In this document: piece after piece, positions 3,560 to 5,414 of the stretch
Layout: each line of letters opens with the position of its first letter
How positions within the stretch are numbered: the first letter of the stretch is position 1
Source of the DNA: an uncultured Lacticaseibacillus sp.
Lineage (GTDB): Bacteria; Bacillota; Bacilli; Lactobacillales; Lactobacillaceae
Direction: 5' to 3'
NCBI GenBank assembly: GCA_934339215.1
Contig: CAKRHU010000132.1
Location: forward strand, 1 to 5,414
DNA length: 5,414 nt
Program-made: the position numbers and the translations under genes
The notes under the pieces: generated by a model
Databases searched by the model: none
What the model was told of the DNA's origin: nothing
Seen by the model: the letters and a program-made list of their open reading frames with translations, nothing else

Positions 3560-5308
3560 ATGTCTATTTTAGAAACTATTAACCAACCTGCAGACTTGCG
3601 CGATCACAGCGTGGCTGAACTCCAACAACTCGCTGAAGAAATTCGCCATGTGTTGTTGACCAAAGTTTCAACCACTGGCGGTCATGTCGGTCCAAACTTA
3701 GGCTCAGTTGAACTCACCATTGCTTGGCATCGCGTGTTCAATTCCCCACAGGACAAACTCATTTTCGATGTGTCACATCAAAGCTACACCCATAAGATTT
3801 TAACCGGACGCAAACAGGCTTGGCTTGATCCCGACCATTATCACGATGTTTCAGGTTTTACCGAACCACGTGAATCTGAACATGACTTTTTCACCATTGG
3901 CCACACCTCAACCAGTGTCGGCTTAGCCTCTGGGTTAGCTTTAGCTCGCGATGATCAAAACACCCACGATCACGTTACTGCGGTGATCGGTGATGGCGCC
4001 ATGTCTGGCGGCTTAGCGTATGAAGCGTTAGACAACGCTGCGGTGTTGAATCGCCAATTGTTGATCGTGGTTAATGATAACCAATGGAGTATCGCCGAAA
4101 ATCATGGTGGCATTTACCAAAACCTGGCGGAACTGCGCAAAACTAATGGCGAGGCACCCAACAACTTGTTCAAAGCCCTTGGATTAGATTATCGCTATGT
4201 CGATAACGGCAACGATATTCAAAGTTTGATCGACGCCTTTGAAGCCGTCAAAGCTATCGACCATCCGTTGGTCTTACACATCAACACGCAAAAAGGTCGC
4301 GGTTTTAAACCTGCCCTTGAAAATGAAGAAGCGTGGCACTGGCATGTCCCATTCAACTTACCAGACGGTTCCCCTAAACATGTTTCGACAGGTGAAAACT
4401 ACTGGGATCTGATTTTGGCCGATTTAGATGAACACGTCCAACACGGCGCCCCGATTTATGCCATGAACGCCGCCGTACCGGGTGGTTTCCATTTGAAAGA
4501 CTGGGCCGCCAAATATCCGAAGCGCTACATCGATGTCGGCATTGCCGAACAAGCATCGATCACCTTAGCCGCTGGGATGGCCAAAGGTGGTTTACGCCCG
4601 GTCGTCTTCCACTCTGCGACATTTTTACAACGCGCTTATGATCAACTGTCTCATGACTTGGGCATCAATTCCTTGCCAGTCGTGATGCTGATCAACGGTG
4701 GTCGCATTTCCGGCGGCGATCCCACCCATCAAGCAGATTTAGATCAAGCTGAATTAGCCAACATTCCAAACTTGACCTATCTGGCACCAACCACTAAAGA
4801 AGACCTCATTGCGCAACTCGACTGGGCTTTGGCACAAACCGATGGTCCGGTCGCCATCCGCGTCCCAAGTAACGGCGTGCACTCTGATCCTTTAGCACCA
4901 GATTTTGCCCCAACCAAAATGCACATTCTGCATCACGGTACCCAAGTGGCTTTAATGGGACTGGGTTCCATGCGGCCACTGGCAGAAACTGTCTTAGGCA
5001 AATTATCCGCCCAAGGGATCGATGCCACTTTGATCGATCCGCGCAGCACCAACACCTTAGCTCCTGAAGACTTGGATCAACTCCGTGGTTTCCACAAGCT
5101 AGTGGTCACCATGGAAGAAGGTACACTGGACGGTGGCTTTGGGCAAAAAGTCGCCGCGTACTTTGGCCCAACGGATGTCAATGTCTTAACGTTAGGCGCT
5201 GCCCGGCGTTTCAATCACAACGAAACCCGCGAAGCGTTGCTCGAAGAATTCAACTTGACCCCGGACACTGCTACGCAAGCGATTTTAAACGCACTGAAAG
5301 AAATTTAA
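3560..5308 (+). CDS. dxs: 1-deoxy-D-xylulose-5-phosphate synthase-like thiamine-diphosphate enzyme
   Basis: The 582-residue product resembles DXS, which joins pyruvate and glyceraldehyde-3-phosphate to give DXP for isoprenoid, thiamine or pyridoxal synthesis. The start has AAGGAG at 3549-3554. Visible landmarks are STTGGHVGPNLGSVELT (37-53, His42), DVSHQSYTHKILTGR (70-84), GHTSTS (114-119, His115), the diphosphate/Mg site GDGAMSGG...NDNQWSIAENHGG (144-184), VGIAEQ (326-331, catalytic Glu330), TFLQRAYDQLSHD (354-366, Arg358) and Arg434. Canonical enzymes have about 620-630 residues; the shortfall lies largely in the linker after NDN (about 185-205). Several usual DXS signatures are altered: DGHD is NGND (216-219), DRAG is NGGR (379-382) and YPRG is VPSN (435-438). 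The fold is secure; DXS activity is less so, and another ketol transfer reaction is possible. No other isoprenoid gene lies beside it. Single-gene unit with its own promoter and terminator. Confidence 0.85.
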   Translation: MSILETINQPADLRDHSVAELQQLAEEIRHVLLTKVSTTGGHVGPNLGSVELTIAWHRVFNSPQDKLIFDVSHQSYTHKILTGRKQAWLDPDHYHDVSGFTEPRESEHDFFTIGHTSTSVGLASGLALARDDQNTHDHVTAVIGDGAMSGGLAYEALDNAAVLNRQLLIVVNDNQWSIAENHGGIYQNLAELRKTNGEAPNNLFKALGLDYRYVDNGNDIQSLIDAFEAVKAIDHPLVLHINTQKGRGFKPALENEEAWHWHVPFNLPDGSPKHVSTGENYWDLILADLDEHVQHGAPIYAMNAAVPGGFHLKDWAAKYPKRYIDVGIAEQASITLAAGMAKGGLRPVVFHSATFLQRAYDQLSHDLGINSLPVVMLINGGRISGGDPTHQADLDQAELANIPNLTYLAPTTKEDLIAQLDWALAQTDGPVAIRVPSNGVHSDPLAPDFAPTKMHILHHGTQVALMGLGSMRPLAETVLGKLSAQGIDATLIDPRSTNTLAPEDLDQLRGFHKLVVTMEEGTLDGGFGQKVAAYFGPTDVNVLTLGAARRFNHNETREALLEEFNLTPDTATQAILNALKEI

Positions 5309-5314
5309 TTGAAT

Positions 5315-5348
5315 GAGCTTCTCGTCAATCATCGGCGGGAAGCTTTTT
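5315..5348 (+). terminator. intrinsic terminator after the DXS-like gene
   Basis: AGCTTCTCG at 5316-5324 pairs with CGGGAAGCT at 5336-5344 (nine pairs, one G-U) around an 11-base loop, followed by a run of five Ts at 5344-5348. It begins seven bases after the stop codon. Confidence 0.85.
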
Positions 5349-5369
5349 AATTTAGCGAAGCGAATATTG

Positions 5370-5378
5370 TGCGATAAT
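5370..5378 (+). promoter_or_regulatory. extended -10 promoter of the next gene
   Basis: TGC followed by GATAAT fits an extended -10 element (TGN plus five of six to TATAAT). The -35 position (TTTAGC, 5351-5356) is weak, as is usual for this promoter class. It lies 19 bases before the start codon of the following gene. Confidence 0.5.
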
Positions 5379-5397
5379 GACGGCGGAGGATTTTTTC

Positions 5398-5414
5398 ATG
5401 AAAAATTGGCAACC
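5398..5414 (+). CDS. start of a downstream gene (partial, cut by window end)
   Basis: ATG at 5398 is preceded by GGAGGA at 5385-5390 with seven bases between, and by a candidate extended -10 promoter. Only the codons for MKNWQ plus two bases are visible, so no product can be named. Confidence 0.7.

Noticed and set aside
1..5414. CRISPR arrays, tRNA or rRNA genes, insertion sequences, toxin-antitoxin or defence genes
   Set aside because: No regularly spaced repeats, cloverleaf-type segments, transposase motifs, terminal repeats or defence-type domains were seen on either strand.

Overview
The window looks like chromosomal DNA from a low-to-mid GC Firmicute, most likely a lactobacillus or close relative. 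The reasons are strong AGGAGG-type ribosome binding sites 5-8 bases before each ATG, sigma-A-type TATAAT boxes, short intergenic spaces with intrinsic terminators, a GlnR-type nitrogen box before an ammonium transporter, and the mix of TTA/TTG leucine codons with GCC/ATC. Genus cannot be fixed from the sequence alone. All genes read on the + strand.

Layout. Bases 1-211 are an intergenic leader, possibly with the last codons of an upstream gene at 2-49. A four-helix membrane protein of unknown function (212-715) follows and ends at an intrinsic terminator (762-787). An ammonium channel of the Amt family (901-2190) comes next; its leader carries a perfect match to the GlnR/TnrA consensus (729-745). 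After 84 bases comes a zinc-free medium-chain quinone oxidoreductase-like protein (2275-3177), then a 71-residue single-pass membrane protein (3214-3429) with its own promoter inside the end of the oxidoreductase gene, closed by a terminator (3440-3470). A DXS-like thiamine-diphosphate enzyme (3560-5308) has its own AT-rich promoter region and terminator (5315-5348). The first 17 bases of another gene begin at 5398.

How the parts relate. The genes do not form an obvious single pathway: ammonium uptake, a redox enzyme, two small membrane proteins and a DXP-synthase homologue are mostly separate transcription units. The exception is the amt/oxidoreductase/71-residue stretch, which has no clear internal terminator and could be read through.

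Most interesting points. (1) A long dyad at 2217-2270 (22 possible base pairs) would bury the oxidoreductase ribosome binding site in any transcript reading through from amt, while a transcript from the local candidate promoter would lack the 5' arm. (2) A GlnR box lies upstream of the terminator that separates it from amt, so the transcription start of amt is unclear. (3) The DXS-like enzyme keeps the thiamine-diphosphate core but differs from canonical DXS at several usually invariant motifs and lacks about 30-40 linker residues. I see no evidence for a new multi-gene defence, mobile or CRISPR system here.
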